The notes: generated from the letters alone by a model not told the origin. DNA of 21,508 bases from Intrasporangiaceae bacterium (GCA_012518475.1 JAAYSB010000071.1:1-21508); one strand, 5' to 3'; numbered from the stretch's first letter, positions 7,823 to 15,115 are shown. A program made the numbers and translations.

Positions 7823-7842
7823 GCCGTGGCCGATACCACGGC
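7823..7842 (+). other. Short inverted repeat upstream of mscL (7-bp stem)
   Basis: GCCGTGG at 7823-7829 and CCACGGC at 7836-7842 with a 6-base loop, in the 199-bp gap between the small ORF and mscL. It could end the upstream transcript or act in the mscL leader; no T-run follows. TACTCT at 7803-7808 is a weak -10 candidate for mscL. Nothing else is recognisable in the gap. Confidence 0.35.
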
Positions 7843-7945
7843 CAATCCGGGGACCGAAGCCCATCCAGGCGTCAGCGAGCAGCTCCCGCACACCGATCAG
7901 GACCACACAACGGCCCCTGAACTTTTCCCTGTCAGACCACCACAC

Positions 7946-7951
7946 AAGGAG
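7946..7951 (+). promoter_or_regulatory. Ribosome-binding site of mscL
   Basis: AAGGAG, 6 nt before the ATG at 7958. It is the strongest Shine-Dalgarno sequence in the window and contrasts with the mostly leaderless genes around it. It fixes the MscL start. Confidence 0.8.
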
Positions 7952-7957
7952 ATACCC

Positions 7958-8317
7958 ATGAAGGGTTTCAAGGACTTCATCATGCGCGGCAACCTCGTCG
8001 AGCTTGCCGTCGCCTTCATCATCGCCACCTCGTTCGCCGCGCTCGTCACGGCGTTCACCGAGGTCGTCATGGAGGCCCTCGCCAAGGCCGGCGGCGCCCC
8101 GAACTTCGATGACTGGACCGTTGGCGGCTTCACCACCGTCGGCCCGTTCCTCACCGCGCTCGTCGCCTTCCTCATCCTCGCGGCGATCGTCTACTTCTTC
8201 ATCGTCAAGCCCTACGAGGCTGCCCGCGACCGCTTCATGCCGGCCGCCGACGACGAGGTCGACGAGAACACCGCGCTGCTGCGCGAGATCCGCGACTCCC
8301 TGCGCACCCGCGGCTGA
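7958..8317 (+). CDS. mscL: Large-conductance mechanosensitive channel MscL
   Basis: Homopentameric inner-membrane channel that opens under membrane tension on hypo-osmotic shock. 119 residues, short for the family (about 130-150). The N-terminal signature is KGFKDFIMRGNLVELAVAF, with Glu replacing the usual Asp of G-N-x-x-D-L-A. TM1 is about 13-34. A short periplasmic loop (about 35-60, with FDDWTVGG) follows, then TM2 (about 62-83), then KPYEAARDRF and an acidic C-terminal helix (DEVDENTALLREIRDSL) that forms the cytoplasmic bundle. The shortness lies in the periplasmic loop and tail. The start is fixed by AAGGAG 6 nt upstream. It is followed by two hairpins that probably terminate it. Confidence 0.95.
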   Translation: MKGFKDFIMRGNLVELAVAFIIATSFAALVTAFTEVVMEALAKAGGAPNFDDWTVGGFTTVGPFLTALVAFLILAAIVYFFIVKPYEAARDRFMPAADDEVDENTALLREIRDSLRTRG

Positions 8318-8344
8318 GCCTTCGCCTCATCTGCAACACCTTTC

Positions 8345-8357
8345 CCGCCTCAGGCGG
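8345..8357 (+). other. Small GC hairpin after mscL
   Basis: CCGCC (8345-8349) and GGCGG (8353-8357) form a 5-bp stem with a 3-base loop, flanked by TTT and AAA. It stands directly before the larger hairpin at 8362-8402 and may be part of a tandem terminator. Confidence 0.4.
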
Positions 8358-8361
8358 AAAC

Positions 8362-8402
8362 AGCGCGCTTCGCACAGGGACCTTTCCCGTGCGAAGCGCG
8401 CT
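8362..8402. terminator. Bidirectional hairpin terminator between mscL and the helicase operon
   Basis: Arms 8362-8375 and 8389-8402 pair over 14 bp without mismatch. Past one mismatch the stem continues with GGGA/TTCC-type pairs (8377-8380 with 8384-8387, one of them G-U). TTTC follows on the plus strand. It lies 45 bp after the mscL stop and 13 bp after the end of the converging minus-strand gene, so it can serve both. Confidence 0.8.
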
Positions 8403-8415
8403 TTCGTATACTCAC

Positions 8416-8796
8416 TCACCAGTGCGGCGGGCGCTGCTCCTCCCACCAGGAGGCTGAGTGCCTCGAGCGGCTCTCCCCCCAGCCGGCGTCGGTGTCGTCG
8501 CTGGTCTGCTCAGGGGTATGCGCCGCTCCCCTGATCTCGAAGTCCCACCTCATCTCCCCCACCCGGACGCTCGCAGCACCGCGCTGATGCGCGGCGATCC
8601 GCATCCTCCGGACCCCCGGTGGCGCGTCGTCATCCTCGGTCACCTCGATCGGCCCCTCGACAACGACCTCGAGCGGCAGCTCGGGCAACGCTTCTCCTTC
8701 GACGGAGTCGAGGACGAGGGCGCGAACGGAGCCCGGTCGCAGGACGAAGCGACGTCCGGCGTCGGCCGCAGTCAGGTCAGGAAGCCGGCTGGTCAT
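8416..8796 (-). CDS. Hypothetical protein overlapping the helicase-nuclease gene
   Basis: I do not recognise this protein. 126 residues from ATG 8796, which lies inside the 3' end of the helicase gene (20-nt overlap), so it is co-transcribed and probably translationally coupled. Residues about 1-92 alternate hydrophobic and charged positions in a beta-rich pattern (GRRFVLRPGSVRALVLDS, LEVVVEGPIEV, RRMRIAAHQRGAASVRVG, MRWDFEIRG). The spacing faintly recalls chagasin-like inhibitor or Ig-like folds, but no signature residues allow an assignment. The last 35 residues are polar and probably disordered (ASWWEEQRPPHW end). No signal peptide or membrane segment. The frame is open further upstream in the helicase gene, but that part reads as a shadow of the helicase tail. 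Confidence 0.65.
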   Translation of the reverse strand: MTSRLPDLTAADAGRRFVLRPGSVRALVLDSVEGEALPELPLEVVVEGPIEVTEDDDAPPGVRRMRIAAHQRGAASVRVGEMRWDFEIRGAAHTPEQTSDDTDAGWGESRSRHSASWWEEQRPPHW

Positions 8797-11700
8797 CGGC
8801 GCGACCCTCGGGGGGCTCGGTCGACTCCGCGGGCTCATCCGACTCGGCCGGCTCATCCTGCGTCGATATCCCATCCCCAGGCGACCCCGCTTCCGGCTCA
8901 GGGGTCACCGGCTGCTCCCCCGTGACAGAGCGGTACGCCTCCGCCGGGTCACCCGAGGCAGGCGAATAGGCAGCGTTCTCAGCGCCGTCCGGGCCGTCCG
9001 AGTCCGACAGGTCTGCCGTTGGTGCCGACTCGATCGGGTCCGGCGAGTCCGCCGCAGCACCGGTCTCTCCCGAGGCTGCCGGGGGTGCTGACTCGTCGAT
9101 CTCGCCAGCAACCCCGGCCTCGACCTCCTCTGGTGCGACCGGGCGCCGGTGGGCCAGCCCGACGATCGCGGACACGTCCCTGGCCGGGTCCCTGAAGACA
9201 TCCGCCGTCCAGATCCGGTGGTGCGTCCATCCGAGCCGGGTGAGGTGGTCGGCACGCAACCGGTCGCGATCGCGGACCGTGGCGAGCGAGGCATACCGAG
9301 GGCCATCGGACTCGACGGCGAGAATGAGCTGCCCGGGCCGGGCCGGGTCCTCAATGGCCAGGTCGATGGGCGCCTCGCCGTGACCGTCTCCCTCGTGCAC
9401 GGTCAGGCCGTGGCGGCGCAGCCGGCGGGCCATCTCGCTCATGACGAGCGGCAGGTCACCGCCGCGGGAGCCGACGGTCGGCGGCAGGTCGTCGCGGTCG
9501 GCACGTTCGGCATAGTCGAGGAAGTCGCGCAGGAACCGCGGGCCGGCGGAGTTGAGCCGCTCCGGGTCGAGGTCGCTCGAGCGTAGCGAGGTCACGACGG
9601 TCATCCGCTTCCGGGATCGGGTGATGGCGACGTTGAGCCGGCGCTCACCGCCGGCGTTGTTGATCGGCCCGAAGCGGTGGATGACTCGGCCGTGCGGGGT
9701 CTTGCCGAAGCCGAGGGAGAGGATGATGGCGTCGCGCTCGTCACCCTGGACCCGCTCGAGGTTCTTGACGAAGAACCGCTCGTGCCGGTCCTCGTCGAAG
9801 AAGTGCGTGAGGTCTGCCTCGGCGGCGATGCGGGCCTGGATGGCGGCCTCGAGCCGGGTCGCGTGCGTCATGCCGAGAGCGATGACCCCGAGCGACTCCT
9901 CGGGGCGGGTGCGGGCGTGCTCCATGACGAGGTCGACGACCCGCTGGACCTCCTCGTGGGTCGACTCGACGCCGCCGTTCTCGGTGACCATGCCCGTCGC
10001 TTCGACATAGGACACGCGCAGCGGGGACTCCCTGCCGGTGCCGGGGAAGGTGACGAGGTCGCCGGCATACATCTGCTGGTTGGCGAAGGCGATGAGGCGT
10101 TCGTCGGTCGATCGGTAGTGCCACGTCAGTCTGCGGACAGGTGCGACGGAGGCGAGCACGTCGAGGACGGACTCGAAACCGCTCGTGAGATCGACCTCGC
10201 TGCCCTCGATAGCGACCTCGTCGGCGAGGTCGTCGGCCGCACTGGTGAAGAAGGTCGTCGGCGGCAGCTGCTTCTGGTCTCCGGAGACGACCACATGGTG
10301 CGCCCGGGCGATGGCCGAGACCGCCTGGGCCGGTGGGACCTGGGAGGCCTCGTCGAAGATGACGACGTCGAAGTGGGTCCCCGGCGGGAGAGAGCCGGCG
10401 ACGACGAGAGGGCTCATCATCCAGCACGGCTTGAGGGCCGTGAGCAGCCCCGACGCCGAGCCCATGAGCTCGCGCAGACTCTGGTGCCCGCGGCCGCGGT
10501 TGGCCTCGGCCCGGAGCAGTGACTCCTCGGCGGGGCGATTGGCCAGCTCGCCCACCACACGCCTGGTGACTGCCTCCTGGACGCGGGCGGCGTTGTCGCG
10601 CAGGTGCTGGCGGTCGGCCTCGGCGAAGTCCCGCACGACCTGGCGCAGCCGGTCACCGGCGGGTTCTCCATAGCTCGGGTCGGACAGGGCGATGTCGTCG
10701 CAGACCGAGGTCCACCAGACGAAGGCGGCCTCGACGGGCACCTGCTCGGCGGGAACGCGACGCTCGGCGATGTCCTCGATGAAGGGGCCCCAGCCGTGCT
10801 CGCGGCACTCGTCGAGCAGGCCGATGACGCGGGGGATGACCCGGAGCCGCTCGGGCGCGGCCGCGAGCTCGTCGAGGCGGTCGGCGACGAGGACGATCGG
10901 GTCGGTGAGGAAGCGCCCCCCACGGGCGGTCCCCGCCAGGCGCGTCCCGAGCCACTCGAGGTCGGACGTCAGTCGGGCGTAGGCCGCAACGGCCTGGTCG
11001 AGCCGGGCGGGGACCTCGGGTCGTCCACCCTTGCCCATGAGGCGGTTCCACGCCAGACGCTGCCCGTCGGCGGCGACGAGCTCGTCGTGCAGGTTGCGGG
11101 GTCGGGGTCCGGGCCGCAGGTATCCCTCGGCCTGGCGCCGCAGCCGCCACCGCTCGAACCAGCTGAGCTCGACGCCGTGGCTGCGGCGGTACTCCCGGGT
11201 GCCGGTCGCCCCGATGAGGTCGGCGAGCGGCACATCGAACACGTCCGAGCGGAAGGTCTCGAGAGTCTCCTTGACGCGGCTCGCCGTCCCGAGGATCGTC
11301 CCCCACTCGTTGACCGAGGTGGCCTCGGGCAGTCGGAGGGTGCCGAACACCTCAGTCAGGAGCTTCTGAAACTTCGTCAGGCCGCCGTCGGCATAGCGCT
11401 CGACGATCTCGAGGGCACGCACCGCATCCTCGCTCGACGGGATCCGGGCGCCGAACCACGGGTCGTGGTCTGCCCCGTCGGTCCAGGCCCCGAGGGCGGC
11501 GGCGCGGGCGAGGCGGGCGGCGTCGTCCTCCATCGTGTCCCGGTCGATGCCGTGGAGTGTCTCGCCACGGAGGCGGACCCGGCTGTGCGGGGCCGGTCGG
11601 GCGGTCTCGAGGCGGCTCACCTCCTCCTGGGCCTCGAAGGCGGACACCCCGAAGGCCTCCCGCCTGCTGTGCAGGCCGTTCCGGTGCTCGGTGAGGTCCT

Positions 11701-12868
11701 TCTGGGTCTCGAGGAGCAGGGCCCTGCGCCGGTTCTCCTCGGGGAGGTTGGAGCCACTACGGCGCCGCTGCTGGTGGCTGTCGAGGGCAGCGCCGATCTC
11801 GCGGGCCACCGCGCGGCGGTTCCCCACGCCGTCATAGAGGTCGAGGACGAGGTTCCCGAGCCCGACCTGGTTGAGGCGTTGATGGACGGCGTCGATGGCG
11901 GCCCGCTTCTCGGCGACGAAGAGCACACTGCGGCCGTCGGCCATGAGTGCGGCGACGAGGTTGGCGATCGTCTGGGACTTGCCGGTTCCCGGAGGCCCCG
12001 AGATGACGAGATTCGACCCGACTCGCGCGGCCTCGATGGCCGCGATCTGGCTCTGGTCCGCATCGAGCACGAGATGCTCACGGCGCGGGTCGACGGTCAG
12101 GCTCGGCTCCGGCGGCGAGGAGCGCACCGCGCTCAGCGCGTCGGCGTCCCCGGCGAGGGCGGCGACGACGTCGTTGTTCGCGAGGTCGTCGACCTGGGCG
12201 GCGAGGTCGACGACCATCGGCAGCTTCGCATACGAGAACGTGCCGAGGACCTGCCGAGGCGCGATGGTGAATCCCTCGACGTCGCGGCAGATCTCCTGGA
12301 GCGCCCGGTATGCGGGCAGTGGGTCGAACCCTGTGGGGGTGTCGGTGAGCGCCTCGATCTGGGCGGTGTCCATGGCGACGCCGCGCTGTTCGACGAGGTA
12401 GTGCACGAGAACCGGGTTGAGCTCGACCTCGGACGACACCGACAGGACGAAGTCGTCGCGGGCCGGTGTCGTCGGGCGCAGGGTGGCCGAGCGGAGCAGC
12501 ACCGGCGCCATCGGGGTGCGGGCGGAGCGGGGCAGGTCCCATGTCGCCATGCCGATGGCGAGGTGAAGGGTCGCGATCCCGCGTTCCTCGAGGAGCTCGC
12601 GGGCCTTGGCGGAGATCGTGCGGGCCCGGTGCCTCGCGTCCTGGAAGGCGTTCTCCTCCCGGAAGAGGTCCCGCAGGCGCGGTGCGCCGCCGGCGAGTAG
12701 GACCGACAGCCCGCCCGGGTGTGCCGTGGTGATGTCGAGGGTGCCGGCCGACAGATCGCGGTACCAGAGCAGGGTATTGCGGCCCCCGAGGTCGACGAGC
12801 TGTCGCGACCAGCGCGCCACCGCAGCAGCGACGAGGTCGCGTCGCGGGTCGGTGGGCGTCGCGGTCAT
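8777..12868 (-). CDS. DUF4011 / SF1 DNA helicase with C-terminal Vsr-like nuclease domain
   Basis: Large cytoplasmic DNA or RNA helicase-nuclease of unproven role (repair, R-loop clearing or phage defence). 1363 residues. An N-terminal DUF4011-like region (about 10-210) contains WSRQLVDLGGRNTLLWYRD. Motif I is GPPGTGKS (291-298), followed by VLFVAEKRAAIDAV. A helical insertion spans about 340-790. Walker B is VVIFDEASQVPP (835-846), motif III GDQKQLPPT (863-871), motif IV LTWHYRS (914-920), motif V VQGDERDAI (1040-1048) and motif VI NVAITRSRKRM (1079-1089). Residues about 1134-1235 resemble the Vsr/PD-(D/E)xK-like domain: Asp1169, Glu1186-Ser-Asp1188-Gly and RDRLRADHLTRLGW. A Glu/Ser/Asp/Pro-rich disordered tail fills 1247-1363. 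The start is ATG 12868, 6 nt after TAGCCT. All helicase motifs look intact. It forms a two-gene unit with the gene at 8796-8416. Confidence 0.9.
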   Translation of the reverse strand: MTATPTDPRRDLVAAAVARWSRQLVDLGGRNTLLWYRDLSAGTLDITTAHPGGLSVLLAGGAPRLRDLFREENAFQDARHRARTISAKARELLEERGIATLHLAIGMATWDLPRSARTPMAPVLLRSATLRPTTPARDDFVLSVSSEVELNPVLVHYLVEQRGVAMDTAQIEALTDTPTGFDPLPAYRALQEICRDVEGFTIAPRQVLGTFSYAKLPMVVDLAAQVDDLANNDVVAALAGDADALSAVRSSPPEPSLTVDPRREHLVLDADQSQIAAIEAARVGSNLVISGPPGTGKSQTIANLVAALMADGRSVLFVAEKRAAIDAVHQRLNQVGLGNLVLDLYDGVGNRRAVAREIGAALDSHQQRRRSGSNLPEENRRRALLLETQKDLTEHRNGLHSRREAFGVSAFEAQEEVSRLETARPAPHSRVRLRGETLHGIDRDTMEDDAARLARAAALGAWTDGADHDPWFGARIPSSEDAVRALEIVERYADGGLTKFQKLLTEVFGTLRLPEATSVNEWGTILGTASRVKETLETFRSDVFDVPLADLIGATGTREYRRSHGVELSWFERWRLRRQAEGYLRPGPRPRNLHDELVAADGQRLAWNRLMGKGGRPEVPARLDQAVAAYARLTSDLEWLGTRLAGTARGGRFLTDPIVLVADRLDELAAAPERLRVIPRVIGLLDECREHGWGPFIEDIAERRVPAEQVPVEAAFVWWTSVCDDIALSDPSYGEPAGDRLRQVVRDFAEADRQHLRDNAARVQEAVTRRVVGELANRPAEESLLRAEANRGRGHQSLRELMGSASGLLTALKPCWMMSPLVVAGSLPPGTHFDVVIFDEASQVPPAQAVSAIARAHHVVVSGDQKQLPPTTFFTSAADDLADEVAIEGSEVDLTSGFESVLDVLASVAPVRRLTWHYRSTDERLIAFANQQMYAGDLVTFPGTGRESPLRVSYVEATGMVTENGGVESTHEEVQRVVDLVMEHARTRPEESLGVIALGMTHATRLEAAIQARIAAEADLTHFFDEDRHERFFVKNLERVQGDERDAIILSLGFGKTPHGRVIHRFGPINNAGGERRLNVAITRSRKRMTVVTSLRSSDLDPERLNSAGPRFLRDFLDYAERADRDDLPPTVGSRGGDLPLVMSEMARRLRRHGLTVHEGDGHGEAPIDLAIEDPARPGQLILAVESDGPRYASLATVRDRDRLRADHLTRLGWTHHRIWTADVFRDPARDVSAIVGLAHRRPVAPEEVEAGVAGEIDESAPPAASGETGAAADSPDPIESAPTADLSDSDGPDGAENAAYSPASGDPAEAYRSVTGEQPVTPEPEAGSPGDGISTQDEPAESDEPAESTEPPEGRADDQPAS

Positions 12869-12874
12869 CGATTC

Positions 12875-12880
12875 AGGCTA
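12875..12880 (-). promoter_or_regulatory. -10 box of leaderless helicase gene
   Basis: TAGCCT on the minus strand, exactly 6 nt before ATG 12868. No Shine-Dalgarno sequence. The same hexamer and spacing occur before the MTA phosphorylase gene. Confidence 0.62.
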
Positions 12881-12911
12881 ACCGCGCTGCGCCGCCGTCC
12901 CGTGAAGTCAC

Positions 12912-12948
12912 TGAGCGTGTTGCTCACATTCACGATGTCTGACAGACA
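12912..12948. promoter_or_regulatory. Two inverted repeats upstream of the helicase promoter (possible operator)
   Basis: TGAGC-N5-GCTCA at 12912-12926 and the perfect TGTCTG-A-CAGACA at 12936-12948, 32-73 bp upstream of the helicase -10 box and just after the end of the MFS gene. The core TGTCTGACA resembles half-site geometry of FadR/GntR-type operators. Either repeat could instead be a weak terminator for the MFS gene (no T-run). No regulator gene is adjacent. Confidence 0.3.
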
Positions 12949-12968
12949 ACAGATGCGGTATGCGCCGG

Positions 12969-14279
12969 TCACCGCCCGCTCCCGGCTCCCCTCACGAGGA
13001 CGACGGTGGCGATGAGGATCGATACGGCTAGCACTCCGTCGGCGGCCGCGAGGGTGCTGTAGGAGGCCTGGGCGACGATGACTCCGGCGAGGGCGCCGCC
13101 CCCTCCGGCTGCCAGACCCATGAGGAGGTCGGCCGAGCCCTGGGCCCCGGCCCGTTGGGCCGGCCGCAGGGCTGCGGTGAGTAGGGTCGAGCCGCTGATG
13201 AGGGTGCAGGACCAGCCCAGACCGAGGAGGAGCAGCGCCACGGTCAGCGGGACGGAGAACCCCTCGGCGGCGAAGATGCCGGTCACGGTCGCCAGAAGGA
13301 GGATGCCGCCACCGACCCTCGCCATCGTCACGGCGCCGAGGCGGTCGACGGCGATCCCGACAAGAGGGGAGAACGCGAACATGCCGAGGATGTGGATGCT
13401 GATGACGAGGCCGATGAGCTCGAGGTCGGCGTGACCGTGGCGCATGTGCAACGGCGTCATGACCATCATCGACACCATCGTGGCGTGACCGAGGGCGAGG
13501 GTGATGAGCCCGAGCAGGGCGGGGCGGTGCTCCCGGATGTCGCGGAGCCCCTGGCGGATGCCGCCCGTCTCAGCGGCTGTGTGAGTGCCACTTTCTTGAT
13601 CCACGGTCTCCCCGCGTGCCGCTGCACCCGCGATCGCCGTGGCCTCCCGCTCCCGCGACAGGAGCAACGGGTCGGGTCGCAACCAGATAACGAGGACGAC
13701 GATGGCGAGCGCGAGAGCGATGAGGGAGAAGACGAACGGTCCGGTCAGCTCCGGCAGGCCGAGAGCGCGGGCGACCGGCTGGGCTGGTCCGACGAGGTTG
13801 GGCCCGAGGACGGACCCGATGGTCGTCGCCCAGACGACGACCGACAGGTCCCGTCCCCGGTGCTCAGGGGCGGCGAGATCGGCGGCGGCGAAGCGGCTCT
13901 GCGAGTTCGAGGTCGTCGCTCCCCCGAAGCACAGGCTGCCGAGAAGCAGGAGCGGGAAGTTCTCCACGACGGCGGAGGTGATGAGCAGGACGGCGCCGAT
14001 CATGGCGAGCGCATAGCCGAGGAGCAGGCCGGGACGTCGGCCCCGCGCCGCCATGATGCGCGCGATCGGGATCGCGATGAGCGCGCTCCCGAGAACCTGG
14101 AACGTGCCCCCGAGGCCCGCGAACGTGGGGCTACCGGTGATGTCCTCCGCGATGAGCGAACCGACCGCGATGCCGGCAGCCAGACCGACCCCGCCAAGCA
14201 CCTGGGTGGTCGAGAGGACCCCGAGGGTGCGGCGCTGGATGGGATCCCGCGTCGCCGGGGTCTGATCGACGGTGGTCAC
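12969..14279 (-). CDS. MFS transporter
   Basis: Major facilitator superfamily transporter in the cytoplasmic membrane; substrate unknown, drug or metabolite efflux most likely. 436 residues from GTG 14279, with two six-helix halves separated by a hydrophilic loop of about 50 residues that includes LSREREATAIAGAAARGETVDQES. The loop between TM2 and TM3 has ARIMAARGRRPGLLLGY, the G-x-x-x-D-R-x-G-R-R-type motif A in degenerate form, and the second half has VGIAVDRLGAVTMAR at the equivalent place. NTD residues are rich in Gly and Ala helices. The open frame continues upstream to 14783, but that lies within the divergent pyroglutamyl peptidase gene; the GTG is chosen because TAGTCT stands 7 nt before it and the TM1 segment follows at a normal distance. 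Confidence 0.85.
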   Translation of the reverse strand: MTTVDQTPATRDPIQRRTLGVLSTTQVLGGVGLAAGIAVGSLIAEDITGSPTFAGLGGTFQVLGSALIAIPIARIMAARGRRPGLLLGYALAMIGAVLLITSAVVENFPLLLLGSLCFGGATTSNSQSRFAAADLAAPEHRGRDLSVVVWATTIGSVLGPNLVGPAQPVARALGLPELTGPFVFSLIALALAIVVLVIWLRPDPLLLSREREATAIAGAAARGETVDQESGTHTAAETGGIRQGLRDIREHRPALLGLITLALGHATMVSMMVMTPLHMRHGHADLELIGLVISIHILGMFAFSPLVGIAVDRLGAVTMARVGGGILLLATVTGIFAAEGFSVPLTVALLLLGLGWSCTLISGSTLLTAALRPAQRAGAQGSADLLMGLAAGGGGALAGVIVAQASYSTLAAADGVLAVSILIATVVLVRGAGSGR

Positions 14280-14286
14280 GAAGAGG

Positions 14287-14292
14287 AGACTA
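14287..14292 (-). promoter_or_regulatory. -10 box of leaderless MFS gene
   Basis: TAGTCT on the minus strand, 7 nt before GTG 14279. It decides the start. It lies back to back with the peptidase promoter within a 30-bp intergenic space. Confidence 0.6.
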
Positions 14293-14297
14293 CGAGG

Positions 14298-14303
14298 AAC
14301 AAT
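14298..14303 (+). promoter_or_regulatory. Candidate -10 box of leaderless pyroglutamyl peptidase gene
   Basis: AACAAT, 6 nt before ATG 14310. Its first base departs from TANNNT, so it is weaker than the others, but no ribosome-binding site exists and the spacing is right. Confidence 0.42.
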
Positions 14304-14309
14304 GGTGCG

Positions 14310-14924
14310 ATGCCCACCGCGTCCACCGTCCTCGTCACCGGTTTCGAGCCCTTCGGCCCGCACGCGACCAATCCGACCGCCGAGGCCGTCGCACTCCTGC
14401 CCGAGCGCATCACCGGGGCACGCGTCGTCACTGCGGCCCTGCCAGTCGAGTACGGCCGGTGCGCGGAGGCGGCTCTGGCGCTCATCGACGAGCACTCCCC
14501 CGACGTCATCGTGCTGACCGGACTGGCGGCGGGTCGGACGGCCGTCACCCCCGAGCGCATCGGCATCAACGTCCGAGACACCGGCGGCGTCGAGGGCTTC
14601 GCCGACAACGCCGGACGTGCTCCGGTGGACCTGCCGATCGTCGCGGACGGTCCCGACGGCCTGTTCTCCACCCTCCCGAACCGGGCGATCGTCGCTGCTC
14701 TCCTGGCGGCCGGCATACCGGCGGAGATGTCCGCAACCGCCGGGACATTCATCTGCAACGAGACCCTGTATGCGGTGCTCCACGTACTCAGTTCAGCTCC
14801 CCCACCCGTCCCGCTCGCCGGGTTCATCCATGTCCCGGATACCGATGTCCTCCCCATCGGCGAGATCCTCCGCGCGATCAGGGTCGCAGTGGAGACGACC
14901 GTAGCGGCGCTGGAGACTGCCTAG
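14310..14924 (+). CDS. pcp: Pyroglutamyl-peptidase I (pyrrolidone carboxyl peptidase)
   Basis: Cytoplasmic cysteine peptidase (family C15) removing N-terminal pyroglutamate from peptides. 204 residues, usual length about 210-215. It opens with VLVTGFEPFGPHATNPT, the family signature. The catalytic triad is visible: Glu82 in PERIGIN, Cys149 in AGTFICNETLY, His174 in GFIHVPDTD. The start is ATG 14310, with AACAAT 6 nt upstream (probably leaderless). It is divergent from the MFS gene with only 30 bp between start codons, and followed at 98 bp by tRNA-Arg. A weak 5-bp inverted repeat (14953-14957/14964-14968) may terminate it. Confidence 0.93.
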   Translation: MPTASTVLVTGFEPFGPHATNPTAEAVALLPERITGARVVTAALPVEYGRCAEAALALIDEHSPDVIVLTGLAAGRTAVTPERIGINVRDTGGVEGFADNAGRAPVDLPIVADGPDGLFSTLPNRAIVAALLAAGIPAEMSATAGTFICNETLYAVLHVLSSAPPPVPLAGFIHVPDTDVLPIGEILRAIRVAVETTVAALETA

Positions 14925-14987
14925 CGGCGAAGACGCGCGCGGTTGCACGACACCGTGGACTGTCACGGAGCACCTCCTGTGGCTCAG

Positions 14988-14993
14988 TAGACT
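14988..14993 (+). promoter_or_regulatory. -10 box of tRNA-Arg
   Basis: TAGACT, placing the transcription start near 15000 and leaving a short 5' leader of about 22 nt for RNase P removal. I see no good -35 at 16-18 bp. Confidence 0.45.
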
Positions 14994-15021
14994 TGTCCCT
15001 CGGGCCGCTCTACTGGCCCAC

Positions 15022-15093
15022 GCCCTCGTAGCTCAGGGGAAGAGCACTTCTCTCCTAAAGAAGGTGTCGCAGGTTCGAATCCTGCCGGGGGCA
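15022..15093 (+). tRNA. tRNA-Arg (anticodon CCU)
   Basis: Full cloverleaf by hand folding. The acceptor stem is GCCCTCG (15022-15028) with CGGGGGC (15086-15092), discriminator A15093. The D stem is GCTC/GAGC (15031-15034/15042-15045). The anticodon stem CTTCT/AGAAG (15047-15051/15059-15063) closes the 7-base loop CTCCTAA with anticodon CCT at 15054-15056. The T stem is GCAGG/CCTGC (15069-15073/15081-15085) with loop TTCGAAT. The acceptor stem has one G-U pair. CCA is not encoded. It reads AGG codons, rare in such genomes. Confidence 0.95.
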
Positions 15094-15099
15094 CGCTGT

Positions 15100-15115
15100 G
15101 ATGTCTCGGGACATC
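15100..15115 (+). terminator. Short hairpin after tRNA-Arg
   Basis: GATGTC (15100-15105), loop TCGG, GACATC (15110-15115): a perfect 6-bp stem with a stable UNCG-like tetraloop, 7 bases after the tRNA and 13 bp before the IS. A likely tRNA terminator; no T-run follows, and the IS may have separated it from its original downstream sequence. Confidence 0.5.

Noticed and set aside
8818..9130. Repetitive-looking DNA at the helicase 3' end as a minisatellite
   Set aside because: Units are imperfect and keep the reading frame; a low-complexity acidic protein tail explains it.
10604..12700. Long plus-strand open frame (698 codons) antisense to the helicase
   Set aside because: Composition is a GC-codon shadow of the minus-strand helicase, whose motifs are unmistakable; no domain, no promoter or ribosome-binding site.
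14280..14783. N-terminal extension of the MFS transporter to 14783
   Set aside because: It would overlap almost the whole start of pcp in antisense, and the leaderless box at 14287-14292 and TM1 position support GTG 14279.
14953..14968. CCGTG/CACGG inverted repeat after pcp as a terminator
   Set aside because: Only 5 bp, no T-run; too weak to list as a feature on its own.
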